In this document: positions 24,291-33,194 of the stretch, one piece after another
Layout of the letters: each line of letters opens with the position of its first letter
How positions within the stretch are numbered: the stretch's first letter is position 1
From: Bacillus taeanensis
GTDB taxonomy: Bacteria; Bacillota; Bacilli; Bacillales; UBA6769
Assembly (NCBI RefSeq): GCF_003318295.1
Contig: NZ_QOCW01000001.1
Span: forward strand, 186,001-250,000
DNA: 64,000 nucleotides
Direction of reading: 5' to 3'
Position numbers and translations under genes: made by a program
The notes under the pieces: model-generated
The model's input: only the letters and a program-made list of their open reading frames with translations
Told to the model about the DNA's origin: nothing
Databases searched by the model: none

Positions 24291-25193
24291 TTATTCAAAT
24301 ACAACCGTTTTATTGGAATAGACAAGGACGCGATCTTGAAGATGCCAAGAAACAGCGCGAGCTAATACATTACGTTCAATAGTTCGACCAATACGTTTTA
24401 AATCCTCAGCATTGTCTTTATGGTTGACACGTTCAATGTCTTGTTCAATAATTGGTCCTTCATCTAAATCGTTTGTCACATAATGGGAAGTTGCGCCAAT
24501 TAGTTTAACGCCGCGTTCATAAGCGCGTTCATACGGGCGTGCCCCGATAAAGGCAGGTAAGAATGAGTGGTGAATATTAATAATACGATAGGGCATTTCC
24601 TTTACAAATTCAGCAGAAAGAATTTGCATGTAACGAGCAAGAACAACCACATCAATATTATATTTCTTTACTAATTCAATTTGTTTTTGTTCTGCTTCTT
24701 TTTTCGTTTCTTTTGTAACAGGAATATGATAGAAAGGAATGCCAAGTGATTCAACAGTTTCCCGTAAATCAGGGTGGTTACTTATTACAAGTGGAATATC
24801 AGCAATTAAGTCGCCTGCTTGCCACTGCCATAAGAGTTCAAGTAAGCAGTGTTCACCTTTTGAAACGAAGATTGCCATGCGTTTTAGTTCATCTGCATAA
24901 GCGATTTTCCAATCCATTTCAAACTTGTTAGAAATAGAAGTGAATTCATTTTCTAATTGTTCTTTTTTAGAAGATAAATGCTCGCATTCAAACTCGATAC
25001 GTAAAAAAAACATTCCGCCTTCTGGATCTGTTGTATATTGATTGGATTCTACAATATTTGCTCCTTGCTCTGATAAGTAGCTTGAGACCGCAGCAACGAT
25101 TCCTGGTTGGTCTGCGCAGCTGATTAATAAACGTGCACGATTTTTATTTTTTTCTAAATGTAATTGTAAACGATGATCTCGAAAATGACTCAT
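24291..25193 (-). CDS. purU: Formyltetrahydrofolate deformylase
   Basis: A 300-residue enzyme that hydrolyses 10-formyltetrahydrofolate to formate and tetrahydrofolate, balancing one-carbon pools. An N-terminal ACT domain (about 10-90, ISCADQPGIVAAVSSYLSEQ) is followed by a formyltransferase-like domain with the catalytic residues in INIHHSFLPAFIGARPYERA and TSHYVTNDLDEGPIIEQD. The ATG at 25193 is chosen because the GGAGGG site (25205-25210) is 11 bases away and would be coding in the longer form. The formate it releases is a possible substrate link to the fdh cluster next door. Confidence 0.96.
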   Translation of the reverse strand: MSHFRDHRLQLHLEKNKNRARLLISCADQPGIVAAVSSYLSEQGANIVESNQYTTDPEGGMFFLRIEFECEHLSSKKEQLENEFTSISNKFEMDWKIAYADELKRMAIFVSKGEHCLLELLWQWQAGDLIADIPLVISNHPDLRETVESLGIPFYHIPVTKETKKEAEQKQIELVKKYNIDVVVLARYMQILSAEFVKEMPYRIINIHHSFLPAFIGARPYERAYERGVKLIGATSHYVTNDLDEGPIIEQDIERVNHKDNAEDLKRIGRTIERNVLARAVSWHLQDRVLVYSNKTVVFE

Positions 25194-25394
25194 TAGTTTT
25201 GTTTCCCTCCGCAAATTCAATAAAAAATTTTTTCGATATATTATAGCATAAAGAATTAGGATGTGGGAAACGTAGAGAAAATTTTTATGGTAGAAATCCT
25301 TACCAAAAAATAGAAAAGAAAAAATATGAATGATATTATTTCTTTAAACAAGTCAGAGCTTTTCAAAAATTAACTGAAAGAGGAGTGGTTATAA

Positions 25395-25538
25395 ATGAAT
25401 TGGATCGAAAAGTTTATGTGTTATTTGGAAGGCGGGCATGAGTATGAATTTCAAGGAGCTTATATCAGTTCAAATCACAATAAAGTACATGTTCATCGAT
25501 GCAAAGAATGCTGTCAGTTAAAAAAGATTATACTTTAA
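25395..25538 (+). CDS. Small Cys-containing protein, 47 residues
   Basis: ATG after AGAGGAGTGG; translates MNWIEKFMCYLEGGHEYEFQ and ends HRCKECCQLKKIIL. The Cys cluster C-x2-CC with nearby His could bind a metal, but only three Cys are close together. I do not recognise a family. It is followed closely by another small gene, and both lie between purU and moaA. The strong ribosome binding site and sensible composition make it likely to be a real gene. Confidence 0.65.
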   Translation: MNWIEKFMCYLEGGHEYEFQGAYISSNHNKVHVHRCKECCQLKKIIL

Positions 25539-25563
25539 TTTAATAAGGAAAGGAGAAAGAAAA

Positions 25564-25704
25564 ATGAGTGTACATGGAGATGTAATAACATTCAACTTAT
25601 TTGAATTATCATGGGATGAACTTGTTCAAAAAGGGTTTGATCGTTATGTTGATAAGGAGAAATACGAAACCTATCAGCAAACACAAGCCAATAAAAGCGC
25701 CTAA
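25564..25704 (+). CDS. Small acidic protein, 46 residues
   Basis: ATG after AGGAAAGGAGAAAG; translates MSVHGDVITFNLFELSWDEL, then VQKGFDRYVDKEKYETYQQ. It is soluble and probably helical. The stop codon lies inside the stem of the terminator that follows. It is 25 bases after the previous small gene, so the two probably form one operon. No function recognised. Confidence 0.7.
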   Translation: MSVHGDVITFNLFELSWDELVQKGFDRYVDKEKYETYQQTQANKSA

Positions 25705-25732
25705 GCTTCTTTCATGCTTAGGCGCTTTTATT
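25693..25732. terminator. Bidirectional terminator after the small-gene pair
   Basis: AAAAGCGCCTAAGC pairs perfectly with GCTTAGGCGCTTTT. The stop codon of the 46-residue gene is in the left arm. It also faces the 3' end of moaA. Confidence 0.9.
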
Positions 25733-25771
25733 GGTTTATAAATAGAACATGACATCCAAGCATCAGCACGA

Positions 25772-26797
25772 TTATCCACCGATATGGGACATTTCTACTT
25801 TAGGACGCTGTATGTTCGTATTGTTTAATCGTTCTTCGGAATAGCGGTCATCGCGTGTGTGCCAAATGTTTTGAATAAGGTCGATCATTTCTTTATCACT
25901 TGCTCCGCTGCGAAGAGGTTCTCGTAAATCATGACCTTTTGCAGAAAATAAACATGTGTAAAGTTTTCCTTCCGCGGACAGACGAGCGCGGTTGCATGTT
26001 GAACAAAAAGCGTCCGTTACAGAAGAAATAATGCCAATTTCTTCGTCTGTTCCTTTATAACGGTAACGTGCTGCAACTTCCCCGCGGTAATTTGGATCAA
26101 TTGGCTCAAGCGGCATTTCCTTATGAATGCGAGTAATAATTTCTTTTTTCGGAAATACTTCATCAAGCTTCCAGCCGTTAGAGTTTCCAACATCCATATA
26201 TTCAATAAATCGCAAAATATGTCCTGTTCCTCGAAAAAAGCGCGCCATTGGAAGAATATCTTGCTCATTAACGCCCTTTTGGACAACCATATTAATTTTT
26301 ACTTTCATTCCTGCATTTTCCGCAGCATTAATGCCATCAAGAACAGGTTGTATGCCGATACCGCGTCCATTAATCTTTCCGAACTTTTCGTCATCTAAGC
26401 TATCTAGGCTCACTGTCACACGCTGCAGCCCAGCCTCTTTTAATTGGGTAGCATATTTTGGAAGCAATACTCCATTTGTTGTCATCGCAATATCTTCAAT
26501 ACCTTCAATGTCATTCATTTGCTGGATTAACTTATGCAAATCTTTACGCATCAGCGGCTCTCCACCGGTAATACGAATTTTTTTGACTCCAACTTGCTTA
26601 ACAAACAGCTGAACAAGTCGTGTGATTTCTTCAAATGTTAACAGTTTACTTTTCTTTAAAAACTCGAAGTCTGGTCCAAATATTTCTGCCGGCATGCAGT
26701 AGTGACAGCGAAAATTACATCGATCAGTTACAGAAATCCTTAAGTCACGGAGAGGTCTTTTTAATTTATCAATGACTTTATTATTCATAGTTTCCAT
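25772..26797 (-). CDS. moaA: GTP 3',8-cyclase, molybdenum cofactor biosynthesis
   Basis: Radical SAM enzyme that starts molybdopterin synthesis from GTP. 341 residues. N-terminal 4Fe-4S/SAM site C27-x3-C31-x2-C34 in [12 protein letters not shown]; the second cluster Cys lie in [21 protein letters not shown]; the catalytically needed C-terminal Gly-Gly is present (SHIGG). The ATG at 26797 is 8 bases after GGAG (26806-26809); a TTG one codon upstream is less well placed. Same strand as fdhD, with 55 bases between, so probably one operon (fdhD-moaA). Confidence 0.97.
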   Translation of the reverse strand: METMNNKVIDKLKRPLRDLRISVTDRCNFRCHYCMPAEIFGPDFEFLKKSKLLTFEEITRLVQLFVKQVGVKKIRITGGEPLMRKDLHKLIQQMNDIEGIEDIAMTTNGVLLPKYATQLKEAGLQRVTVSLDSLDDEKFGKINGRGIGIQPVLDGINAAENAGMKVKINMVVQKGVNEQDILPMARFFRGTGHILRFIEYMDVGNSNGWKLDEVFPKKEIITRIHKEMPLEPIDPNYRGEVAARYRYKGTDEEIGIISSVTDAFCSTCNRARLSAEGKLYTCLFSAKGHDLREPLRSGASDKEMIDLIQNIWHTRDDRYSEERLNNTNIQRPKVEMSHIGG

Positions 26798-26851
26798 CAA
26801 TGGATCTCCTTCCTATTAGTAGAGAATAGAGAACACTAATTATATTTCGGT

Positions 26852-27643
26852 TTAAACAATTCTCTCGGGATGGGTATAAATATTCATTTTATTATCACGA
26901 ATAAATCCAACTGTCGTAATGTTCAATTCATCAGCAATTTTTAAAGCGAGGTCCGTTGGTGCAGATTTTGACAGCATAATACCAACCCCGATTTTTGAAG
27001 CTTTTAATAAAACTTCAGATGAAATTCTGCCGCTGAAGGCAAGAATTTTATCACGAACAGAAATTTGCTTGATCAGGCAGTGTCCGTACAATTTGTCTAA
27101 CGCATTATGACGACCAATATCAGTGCGGGTGATCAGCATTTTTTCGCTGTCACAAAGGGCCGCATTATGAACACCGCCTGTATCTTTAAATACAGTGCTG
27201 TTGTTTTGCATTTCCTTCATTAACGCAAGACAGTTTTGTGCTGAAAGTATTGTTTTTGCTGACGATGTTTTAGCGGTGCGAACGTCATTTTGAAAATAAA
27301 ATCCTTGTCTGCTTTTTCCGCAGCATGAACCGATAAACCGTTTTGTGTACAATCGTTCATTAAGCATTGGTTTTTTATATAATTCTACATAGGCAAACCC
27401 ACGATTTTCATCAATAGTTAATGATTTCACTTCTTTATGATAAAAACGGATGATTCCTTCAGAGGCGAGAAAACCAATAACCATGTCTTCTAAATTTTCA
27501 GGTGTACAAACCATTGTAGCAAATTCTTCACCATTCAGCATAATCGTAAGCGGAAATTCAACGGCAATATGATCATTCCCATGAATGAGTGTCGTACCAT
27601 CGTAACGTATAATCGATTGTTCGCTTGTTATTGGTTTTGCCAT
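26852..27643 (-). CDS. fdhD: Formate dehydrogenase accessory sulfurtransferase
   Basis: A 263-residue protein. FdhD carries sulfur from a cysteine desulfurase to the molybdenum cofactor of formate dehydrogenase. The catalytic Cys region reads IGSCCGKSRQGF; E. coli has C-x-x-C here while this protein has adjacent Cys, as I recall for other Bacillus homologues. GRHNALDKLYG and SGRISSEVLLKASKIGVG are conserved blocks. The ATG at 27643 fits the AAAGG site (9 bases); the ATG at 27652 touches it. It is divergent from the DUF2294-fdhF pair that needs it. Confidence 0.95.
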   Translation of the reverse strand: MAKPITSEQSIIRYDGTTLIHGNDHIAVEFPLTIMLNGEEFATMVCTPENLEDMVIGFLASEGIIRFYHKEVKSLTIDENRGFAYVELYKKPMLNERLYTKRFIGSCCGKSRQGFYFQNDVRTAKTSSAKTILSAQNCLALMKEMQNNSTVFKDTGGVHNAALCDSEKMLITRTDIGRHNALDKLYGHCLIKQISVRDKILAFSGRISSEVLLKASKIGVGIMLSKSAPTDLALKIADELNITTVGFIRDNKMNIYTHPERIV

Positions 27644-27889
27644 TCTGTTCATCCTTTCTTATTATCATGGCAATTACGTTTTGATACTTAATAGATTAAT
27701 ATTATCTTAAACATATATTTCTAGATTAGACAAGTAGAAAGAAAAAGGGGATTTAAAGAAATAGATATAAAGTATTGTTGTGTATTCGCTTTCATGATAT
27801 TATTTTTTTAAATAATAAACACTGTTGATATTTTTTGATACGGAATAGCGATCCTGTTACCGGTCAAAAATGAAGAAGGTTGTTATAAG

Positions 27890-28252
27890 ATGAATAAGTA
27901 TGAAGCAGAATTTAGTAATTTAGTTCGCTCCTTTCGAAAGCAGTATATGGGGAAAGGGCCAAGTAAAGTAAGCACAACATTTTGTAAAAATTGGGCAATA
28001 TGCGAAATGGAAGGGAATTTATCTCCTGTTGAGAAGTTTATTGCAACAGAAAATGATGGAAAACACATGCTCCGATCAGCGCGTACAGAAATGGTTAAAA
28101 ATATTTACCAAAAAAATCATCCAGTTGAAATGGAAGAGCTTCTCGGTGCAAAATTTCTAGACTTATATGTAGATATTAATATTGAAAAAGATTTTGCAAT
28201 GTCAATTTTTATATTTGATGAGAATCTTGAAGAGAAATTCAAGAAAAATTAG
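27890..28252 (+). CDS. DUF2294 family protein
   Basis: A 120-residue protein with the DUF2294 signature: FRKQYMGKGPSKVSTTFCKN and AICEMEGNLSPVEKFIA. The function of the family is unknown. It is often next to formate dehydrogenase genes in Bacillus (my recollection), and here it is directly upstream of fdhF on the same strand. Ribosome binding site AAGAAGG. The 3' gap to fdhF holds a strong hairpin. Confidence 0.85.
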   Translation: MNKYEAEFSNLVRSFRKQYMGKGPSKVSTTFCKNWAICEMEGNLSPVEKFIATENDGKHMLRSARTEMVKNIYQKNHPVEMEELLGAKFLDLYVDINIEKDFAMSIFIFDENLEEKFKKN

Positions 28253-28315
28253 TAAGATTGTAGGTAAGAGAATAAATAGTGGATTGGCACTTAGCAGCGA
28301 CCCTGCTCAAGACTA

Positions 28316-28366
28316 ACCACCGCAGGCTGCATTTCTTTATGGAGAAATGTGCCTTCGGTGGTTTTT
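28316..28366 (+). promoter_or_regulatory. Attenuator-like hairpin in the fdhF leader
   Basis: ACCACCGCAGGC (28316-28327) pairs with GCCTTCGGTGGT (28351-28362). GCATTTCT (28329-28336) and AGAAATGT (28343-28350) extend the stem inward to about 19 pairs, and TTTTT follows. It ends only 30 bases before the fdhF start with no promoter visible between. Upstream, AGCAG/CTGCT near 28293-28307 forms a second small hairpin, and GTGG (28279-28282) can pair with CCAC in the left arm. This looks like a regulated terminator; no known riboswitch core was recognised. Confidence 0.7.
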
Positions 28367-28395
28367 CTAATTTTAATAAAAGAAAGGTGATGAAA

Positions 28396-30753
28396 ATGGG
28401 GAAAACAAAGCATACAGGACCTATTAAAATATCAAAAGTTCCGTCTCCAGAACATTGGGTAAGCAAGGTACCATTTGGTCTTGGAAAGATAAAGCCGCAT
28501 CATTTTCGAGATACCGCAAAGATTGCTTGGAAAAACCGTGATAATTTAGGATATGCGACACGTATTATTACAAAAGGTGTTTGTGATGGCTGTGCACTAG
28601 GGGTTTCAGGATTATATGATCAAACATTAGCAGGACCGCACGTTTGTACGACCCGATTAAATGTGCTTCGTTTAAATACAATGCCTGCTATGAAAGAAGA
28701 AGTGGTTCACGCTGATATTGATAAACTGCGCAAGTATTCAAGTTCTGAACTACGTGAATTAGGACGTATTCCATATCCACTCATTCGCAGACCTGGCGAA
28801 AGAAAGTTTTCTCGAATTAGCTGGGACGATGCAATGGATATCATAGCTGAAAAGATGAAAAAGTTAGATCCTAAACAATATGCTTTTTATTTAACATCAC
28901 GAGGAATTACGAATGAGTCGTATTATGTGGCAGGAAAGGTGTCCCGTTTTCTTGGAACGAATCATGTTGATAATGCCTCAAGAATTTGTCACTCTCCAAG
29001 TAAAACAGCTCTTAAACGTTCGATTGGAGTAGGCGCTTCTACGGCAAACTATAAAGATTGGATTGGGACAGATGTTCTTTTATTTTGGGGAAGTGTCGCT
29101 TCGAATGCTTCGCCTGTTTCAACAAAATACATGTTAGCGGCAAAGAAAAAAGGTACAAAAATTATTGTTATTAATCCGTATAGAGAACCTGCAATGGATA
29201 AATATTGGATTCCGTCTAATGCAGAATCAGCTTTATTTGGTACAAAAATTGCGGATGATTTCTATCAAATTAATATTGGCGGCGATATCGCCTTTATGCA
29301 CGGCATTATGAAGTATTGGTTTGAAATGGAAGAAAAAAAGCACGGTTCTGCTATTAATCATCAATTTGTTCAAGAACATGTCAATGGTTATGAGGAATTA
29401 AAAGCAGCAGTTCAAGCGCATTCTTGGGATGAAATTATAACGTCATCAGGGATTGCAAAAGAAAGAATAATCGAGTTAGCTGAACTGCTTGCAAACAGTA
29501 AAAATGCTGTTTTCGCATGGGCATTAGGGTTAACGATGCATTCCTTTGCAACAGATAACATTTCACAAGTAGCGAATCTTGCTTTACTTCGCGGCTATCT
29601 TGGGAGGGAACATAATGGGTTAATGCCGTTTCGTGGTCACTCCAGTGTGCAGGGCAGTGGTGAAATGGGAGCTGATCCATTTGTACTACCAGGCGGCGGT
29701 TGGGATGAAGCAAATGTGAAACGCATCGAAAAGCTGTGGGGCTTTAAGCTTCCAAAATGGCAGGGAGATATTGTAGGAGTAACCATTGAAAATGCGATGC
29801 TGCCAGATGATCATGAACGAAAATTAAAGCTTTACTATATGAGCGGCGGTAATTTCTTAGAAACGATGCCAAATCCTGATTACATTGAAAAAGCTCTTTC
29901 AGCATTAGAAATTCGTGTCCACCAAGATATTATTTTTAATACATCCACATTAGTCGATGCGAAGGAAGCTGTGATCGTTCTGCCGGCGCAAACGCGCTAT
30001 GAGCAGGATGGTGGAGGAACAAGTACGTCAACAGAGCGTATGGTGTATTTCTCACCTGAAATTGAAGGAAATAAAAATAGAATTGAAGAAGCACGTGCGG
30101 AATGGAAAATTTACATTGACCTTGCTAAGCGTGTAAAACCAGAAACCGCACATTTAGTTGATTTTAAAGACGGTCAAGCAATTCGTGATGAAATAGGGAA
30201 AGCCAACCCAGATTATGATGGTGTCCAGCACCTTGAAAAACAGGGAGATGTCTTCCAGTGGGGCGGTGCGTGGTTATGTGAAGACGGCGTTTGTCCAACT
30301 CCAGATGGAAAAGGTAATTTAATTCCAGTTGAAATTCCAGATTTAAATAAAAAAGATGGCGATTTTTATCTTACAACGAGACGCGGTAAACAGTTTAATT
30401 CAATGATTTATAACGAAATTGATCCGTTTAATGGTGCTGAAAGAGATGCTGTTTTAATGCATCCAGAAGACGCTAAGAAGTTAAGCATTCAAGAAGGAGA
30501 AAGTGTTGTGGTTTATAACCAATTTGGCGTCTTCCAAGGGAAAGCGAAATTTGCTGACATTGTAAAAGGAAATCTTGGTCTGCATTTCCCAGAAGGAAAC
30601 TTTCTTCTGCCAAAAGGGAGATATGAAAAATTTGCGGGAATTCCGGATTACAGTATTGCTGTAAAAATTGAAAAAGCAGAAAGATTTAATGCGCGCAAAG
30701 ATACGCAATATGTTGAAAAACGAATTGATGATCTTGAAATGACTGCTGATTAA
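28396..30753 (+). CDS. Molybdopterin oxidoreductase, FdhF/YdeP family
   Basis: A 785-residue molybdenum enzyme. N-terminal Cys for an iron-sulfur cluster lie in KGVCDGCALGVSG and HVCTTRLNVL, then the molybdopterin domains. The likely Mo-ligand region reads SRICHSPS, aligned with the selenocysteine site of E. coli FDH-H but with an ordinary Cys (TGT codon). The last ~120 residues form the molybdopterin dinucleotide-binding domain (LTTRRGKQFNSMIYN onward). The YdeP branch is annotated as formate dehydrogenase-like, but its substrate is less sure than for true FDH-H. Neighbouring fdhD and moaA support formate oxidation. The ATG at 28396 fits the AAAGGTG site; the longer in-frame form would include the leader hairpin. 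Confidence 0.9.
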   Translation: MGKTKHTGPIKISKVPSPEHWVSKVPFGLGKIKPHHFRDTAKIAWKNRDNLGYATRIITKGVCDGCALGVSGLYDQTLAGPHVCTTRLNVLRLNTMPAMKEEVVHADIDKLRKYSSSELRELGRIPYPLIRRPGERKFSRISWDDAMDIIAEKMKKLDPKQYAFYLTSRGITNESYYVAGKVSRFLGTNHVDNASRICHSPSKTALKRSIGVGASTANYKDWIGTDVLLFWGSVASNASPVSTKYMLAAKKKGTKIIVINPYREPAMDKYWIPSNAESALFGTKIADDFYQINIGGDIAFMHGIMKYWFEMEEKKHGSAINHQFVQEHVNGYEELKAAVQAHSWDEIITSSGIAKERIIELAELLANSKNAVFAWALGLTMHSFATDNISQVANLALLRGYLGREHNGLMPFRGHSSVQGSGEMGADPFVLPGGGWDEANVKRIEKLWGFKLPKWQGDIVGVTIENAMLPDDHERKLKLYYMSGGNFLETMPNPDYIEKALSALEIRVHQDIIFNTSTLVDAKEAVIVLPAQTRYEQDGGGTSTSTERMVYFSPEIEGNKNRIEEARAEWKIYIDLAKRVKPETAHLVDFKDGQAIRDEIGKANPDYDGVQHLEKQGDVFQWGGAWLCEDGVCPTPDGKGNLIPVEIPDLNKKDGDFYLTTRRGKQFNSMIYNEIDPFNGAERDAVLMHPEDAKKLSIQEGESVVVYNQFGVFQGKAKFADIVKGNLGLHFPEGNFLLPKGRYEKFAGIPDYSIAVKIEKAERFNARKDTQYVEKRIDDLEMTAD

Positions 30754-30764
30754 TATGGAACGAA

Positions 30765-30797
30765 AAGAAGGATGCCGTGATGCATGCTTCTTTTTTT
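30765..30797 (+). terminator. Terminator of fdhF
   Basis: AAGAAGGATGC pairs with GCATGCTTCTT (one mismatch), followed by TTTTT. Confidence 0.8.
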
Positions 30798-30899
30798 CAT
30801 CATTTTTAGATGTTTAGTGAGAGGGATCAAGTTATACTAAAATTATGAACTTCTTAATATATTAATAGACAAAGTTTTATGAAGAAAGGAAGATGTTCA

Positions 30900-31829
30900 T
30901 TGGTTAATCAAACACCTATTGTAACAAAACAAAAGCGGCGGTTACCAATTAAAGCGATCATGCTTACAATTGCTGTACTAGTTTTCGTCAGCATTCCAAG
31001 TATTGCAGCTGTTGTAGGGTGGTCTTTAACACATCCGGAAAGAGAACTTATTGAGGTACGTCCAGAGTCATTTGACCTTACATATGAAGAAATTGAGTTT
31101 CATAGTGAGCGTGATAATATTCTTCTAAAAGGATGGCTAATCCCTACTGAAAATAAAAAGAAGATTGTTATTTTTGCTCATGGTTATGCGGATAACCGTT
31201 CAAATATTGAAGCGGCTCTTCCAACTGCAAAGGCTCTCTATGACAAGGGAATTCCATCTTTATTATTTGACTTTCAAAATTCAGGTGAATCAGAAGGAAC
31301 GGTAACGAGTGTTGGTCATTTTGAAAAGGCGGATTTATTAGCTGCAGTTAATTTTTTGAAAACAGAAGGCTATGAAGAAGTGATTTTCATTGGTTATTCA
31401 ATGGGTGCTGTTGTTTCATTAATTACTGCCCCTGACGTATCAGAAGTAAAAGCGGTAGTGGCTGATTCACCATTTTCAGATTTACGTTCCTATTTAGAAG
31501 ATAATCTTCCTGTTTGGAGCGGGCTCCCTGCATTTCCATTTACACCGCTTATTATGGCTGAAATGCCTTTATTAACAGGAATTGATATGGATCAAGTTCG
31601 TCCTATTGAAGCAGTTCAGAACCTTGGAGAGAGACCATTATTATTAATTCATACAAAAGACGATAATAAAATTCCGTCCACAAATAGTGAAGAGATCTAT
31701 AAAGTTTCCAATTCACCTCATACAGAACTTTGGATGACTCCTGGAACAGAGCATATTGGATCTTATAATGAAAATCCTGAAGAATACCTTAATAAAATCA
31801 TATTATTTGTAGAAAAAAGTTTTCAGTAG
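30900..31829 (+). CDS. Membrane-anchored alpha/beta hydrolase
   Basis: A 309-residue protein with one N-terminal membrane segment (about 18-42, AIMLTIAVLVFVSIPSIAAV) and an alpha/beta hydrolase domain outside the membrane or at its face: IFAHGYADNRSNI, nucleophile GYSMGA, acid TKDDNKIP, His GTEHIGSY. It resembles YqkD-type hydrolases. The TTG at 30900 fits AAAGGA (30885-30890) at 9 bases; an ATG at 30879 would place that site inside the gene. Substrate unknown. It stands alone between fdhF and the GH15 gene. Confidence 0.82.
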   Translation: MVNQTPIVTKQKRRLPIKAIMLTIAVLVFVSIPSIAAVVGWSLTHPERELIEVRPESFDLTYEEIEFHSERDNILLKGWLIPTENKKKIVIFAHGYADNRSNIEAALPTAKALYDKGIPSLLFDFQNSGESEGTVTSVGHFEKADLLAAVNFLKTEGYEEVIFIGYSMGAVVSLITAPDVSEVKAVVADSPFSDLRSYLEDNLPVWSGLPAFPFTPLIMAEMPLLTGIDMDQVRPIEAVQNLGERPLLLIHTKDDNKIPSTNSEEIYKVSNSPHTELWMTPGTEHIGSYNENPEEYLNKIILFVEKSFQ

Positions 31830-31967
31830 TTACAAAAAAAGAGGAATTTCAATATATTGTTAGAAATAGGAAATATATACCATATATGATTTCTTCTTTT
31901 TTTATTCTTCACGGCTTAAAAACTTAAAAATCTGGGTATAAAATTAAAAACAGAAGAGGTGAGGTAA

Positions 31968-32978
31968 ATGGATGGGGAAAAATTATTAAATGTATTAGAT
32001 ACAATGAGACTTTCAAATGGAGCGTATACGGCTAGTCGATCAAAAGATTATGATTATGTATGGATTCGCGATGTCTGTTATACAGTTATTCCTTATTTAA
32101 CATCATCATGCGGCCGCTATGAAGAAGCGTATTACGCCTTATTTGATTTATTAAAGCGTTATGAATGGAAAATAGACATTCATACAAAACAAAAGCCGGA
32201 ATATCTTTATGAACACATTCATGCCCGCTATTCTAAAAACTTAACAGAAATCCATGTAGAGTGGGGTCATGCACAGCATGATGCAATCGGTATCTTTTTA
32301 TGGGGTGTCGGGGAAGGCGTCCGCCATGGAAAAAAAATGATCCGCGATCAAAAGGATTTAGAAATTGTACAAAAACTTGTGTACTATTTAGAATGTGTGC
32401 AGTATTGGCAGGATGAAGATAATGGGATGTGGGAAGAAAACCTTGAACTGCATGCATCAAGCGTAGGAGCATGTGTCGCAGGATTAAAGGCAGTAAAGAT
32501 GCTTGTAGTGGTTCCACAGCATATTATTCGAAAAGGAGAAGAAACGCTTCGATTCTTGCTGCCAAGAGAAAGTCAAACGAAAGATGCCGATTTAGCGCTT
32601 CTTTCATTAATATATCCTTATCATGTTGTTTCAAGAAAAACAGCACAGCAAATATTAAATCGTGTGACAACAAAGCTTGAACGAAAATACGGCTGTATTC
32701 GTTATGAAAATGATCAATACTACAATAACGGCAGTGAAGCAGAATGGTGTTTTGGTTTTCCATGGTTAGGATTATGCTACAGTGAATTAGGTACAAACGA
32801 TAAAGTGCTTGAATATTGGAAGAAAACAGAACAGATATTACCCGAAAATGGAGAAGTTCCTGAGCTTTATATCGGGGGAACGGATAAACCAAATGGAAAT
32901 ACTCCACTTGCTTGGGCCGTTGCAATGACTTATTTACTACATGAACGTGTGCAAGATCTTGAGTTTTCTGTTTCCTAA
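31968..32978 (+). CDS. GH15 family glucanase (glucoamylase/glucodextranase-like)
   Basis: A 336-residue soluble (alpha/alpha)6-barrel protein with GH15 features: the YVWIRDVCY block (Trp-x-Arg-Asp), the acid-rich DEDNGMWEENLELHASSVGA with the likely general acid Glu, and GEVPELYIGG with the likely base Glu near the end. It lacks a signal peptide and a starch-binding domain, so it acts inside the cell. It is half the size of secreted glucoamylases and lies 250 bases before glgB, suggesting glycogen trimming or breakdown. No glgP is present in the cluster, so this could be the glucan-degrading partner (inference). Confidence 0.82.
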   Translation: MDGEKLLNVLDTMRLSNGAYTASRSKDYDYVWIRDVCYTVIPYLTSSCGRYEEAYYALFDLLKRYEWKIDIHTKQKPEYLYEHIHARYSKNLTEIHVEWGHAQHDAIGIFLWGVGEGVRHGKKMIRDQKDLEIVQKLVYYLECVQYWQDEDNGMWEENLELHASSVGACVAGLKAVKMLVVVPQHIIRKGEETLRFLLPRESQTKDADLALLSLIYPYHVVSRKTAQQILNRVTTKLERKYGCIRYENDQYYNNGSEAEWCFGFPWLGLCYSELGTNDKVLEYWKKTEQILPENGEVPELYIGGTDKPNGNTPLAWAVAMTYLLHERVQDLEFSVS

Positions 32979-33036
32979 ACCCTAAAAATAATATGACAAA
33001 ATAAAACAAAATAAACGATTATTCGTTTAGATGCGG

Positions 33037-33073
33037 AAAAAACCTTCCTTAAATTAACTGAGGAAGGTTTTTT
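33037..33073 (+). terminator. Terminator of the GH15 gene
   Basis: AAAAAACCTTCCT (33037-33049) pairs with AGGAAGGTTTTTT (33061-33073). It separates the GH15 gene from the glg operon. Confidence 0.9.
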
Positions 33074-33170
33074 GTTGTGTGAAAATGCAAGAAAATGTCG
33101 AAGAAAAAATAGTGGTAATATTAAAAATATAAAGGTTTTAAAAGAGTTTTTGTCGAAAGGGACTTATAGA

Positions 33171-33194
33171 GAATATGTATTATATGTCATATTC
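33171..33194. promoter_or_regulatory. Inverted repeat in the glgB control region
   Basis: GAATATG (33171-33177) and CATATTC (33188-33194) form a perfect 7-base inverted repeat with a 10-base spacer, 34 bases before the glgB ATG. A weak promoter TTGTCG-18-TATGTA (33150-33179) would place it over the -10 box and start point, a usual operator position. Confidence 0.4.

Noticed and set aside
26123..26612. Plus-strand open frames over moaA
   Set aside because: They are antisense to a well-conserved enzyme and have no supporting signals.
28284..28299. Sigma-54 promoter (TTGGCAC) before fdhF
   Set aside because: The -24-like TGGCAC is present, but the -12 GC is one base out of place and the TTGC context is missing.
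28279..28395. Longer form of the fdhF protein starting at GTG 28279
   Set aside because: It would translate the leader hairpin, and the good ribosome binding site (28383-28389) points to the ATG at 28396.
28981..29010. Selenocysteine in FdhF
   Set aside because: The codon at the Mo-ligand position is TGT (Cys) and no in-frame TGA is found.
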